NCBI RefSeq assembly: GCF_004359215.1
Contig: NC_090626.1
Span: forward strand, 765,385-829,384
Length of the DNA stretch: 64,000 nucleotides
Source: Bremia lactucae
Taxonomy: Eukaryota; Oomycota; Peronosporomycetes; Peronosporales; Peronosporaceae
Reading direction: 5' to 3'
Below the pieces are notes generated by a model. It had not been told where the DNA came from and made no database searches. It was given only the letters and a program-made list of their open reading frames with translations. Shown piece by piece: positions 63,422-64,000 of the stretch. The translations under genes and the position numbers were made by a program. Position 1 is the first letter of the stretch. Every line of letters starts with the position of its first letter.

Positions 63422-64000
63422 TCACTCTAAAGCGTTCATTTTTTTGCGAGCATTTCGGTCCGCATATTCTTTTGGCTTGTCCTGTGCGCTTGCCATTGCG
63501 TCACGGACTTTACGTGTGATGGCTAATCGCTCATCCACAAAGCGTCGAGTCTGGCTCACGCTTTTAGCATCAAACTCGCCTATGATACCGCCGAGAGGTC
63601 GGTCATAAGGCGTAGTTTTATTGACCACTGCTAAACTGGCAGGGTCACTAGGGCAAGTTTCAGTCGTTGAGATGATACCCTCATGGGTCATCGTCATATT
63701 GACGAAACTATGTCCCTCTTTCGCACCGAGCATAGTGAGGGGCCCTCCCCCACTAAGACTCGGGCTGCGCACAAACGAGACTGGCGTCCGAGGATGGCGC
63801 AGTCCGTTAATATAAAACGGTGTCTCACCCGTACTGGCGTGGACACTGTTATTTATAGCGAACTCCACAAAGGGCAATTGCTTGCTCCACTCTTTGGGAG
63901 TTGCTATAGTGCGTAAGACATCCGCCACGACCCGATTGGCACGTTCTGTTTGGCCATCGGTCTGGGGATGATCTGCGGTCGACATGTGGAGCTTGCTACC
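63422..64000 (-). pseudogene. Gypsy C integrase, C-terminal part
   Basis: Open for 187 residues: STADHPQTDGQTERANRVVA (end of the integrase core, with the catalytic Glu region), LPFVEFAINNSVHASTGETP, FYINGLRHPRTPVSF, then a basic tail. The frame extends on past the window edge in the same sense. It could be intact locally, but the rest of pol is not visible. Confidence 0.88.

Larger units (their letters stand above)
61619..64000 (-). mobile_element. Ty3/gypsy C element, 3' part (runs off the window)
   Basis: From the left: polypurine tract, antisense ORF on plus (61751-63254), about 170 bp, then integrase on minus (63422 to the window end). The 5' LTR, gag and the rest of pol lie beyond 64000. 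Confidence 0.82.

Overview
The window looks like nuclear DNA of a plant-pathogenic oomycete, probably a downy mildew (Peronosporales). The grounds are: single-copy eukaryotic genes with very short GT-AG introns (66-81 nt), an NLP (NPP1-like) secreted protein, and dense, decayed Ty3/gypsy and Ty1/copia retrotransposons plus MULE and pogo/Tigger transposases. The species cannot be fixed from sequence alone.

Layout. 1-917 is the 3' part of a MAP kinase gene. 918-27240 is almost all mobile elements: a solo LTR (1650-3533) split by a DNA transposon with good terminal inverted repeats (1811-3190); two copia remnants (3534-4858, 6880-8990); gypsy elements of two related families (A and B, 10.2-20.5 kb); a MULE pseudogene (21.4-23.1 kb); a MITE-like repeat (23.44-23.66 kb); and a pogo/Tigger pseudogene (24.48-26.2 kb). 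27.2-30.6 kb is a host gene island: a glycosyltransferase-like type II membrane protein, a five-exon SEC13, PEN-2, and the start of a small Pro/Tyr/Gln-rich protein. After a 132-N gap comes a gypsy A 5' half (30.7-33.8 kb), then MPC2, PAT1, PIG-S, the full Pro/Tyr/Gln-rich gene and a second identical PEN-2 copy, then a 100-N gap. 40.7-54.6 kb is again gypsy (families C and D). 54.8-59.9 kb holds a membrane-anchored small protein, a large PH/C2-like/VASt/VASt protein and an NLP gene. 60.86-61.07 kb is a second NLP, broken by a gypsy C element that runs off the window.

The host genes are housekeeping genes: COPII/nuclear pore (SEC13), mRNA decay (PAT1), GPI anchoring (PIG-S), mitochondrial pyruvate import (MPC2), gamma-secretase (PEN-2), probable lipid transfer (VASt) and signalling (MAPK). 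They do not form a pathway; they are islands in repeats.

Main observations. (1) In gypsy families A, B and C/D a second open-frame region lies on the strand opposite to pol, between integrase and the polypurine tract/3' LTR; it recurs at several loci and has its own coiled-coil, zinc-knuckle-like and SR-rich features. (2) An exact 863-bp inverted duplication abutting both N gaps indicates that the 30.7-40.6 kb contig is scaffolded backwards and that PEN-2 is really single copy. (3) A 1.6-kb stretch of pol is duplicated exactly around a single N, also probably an assembly effect.
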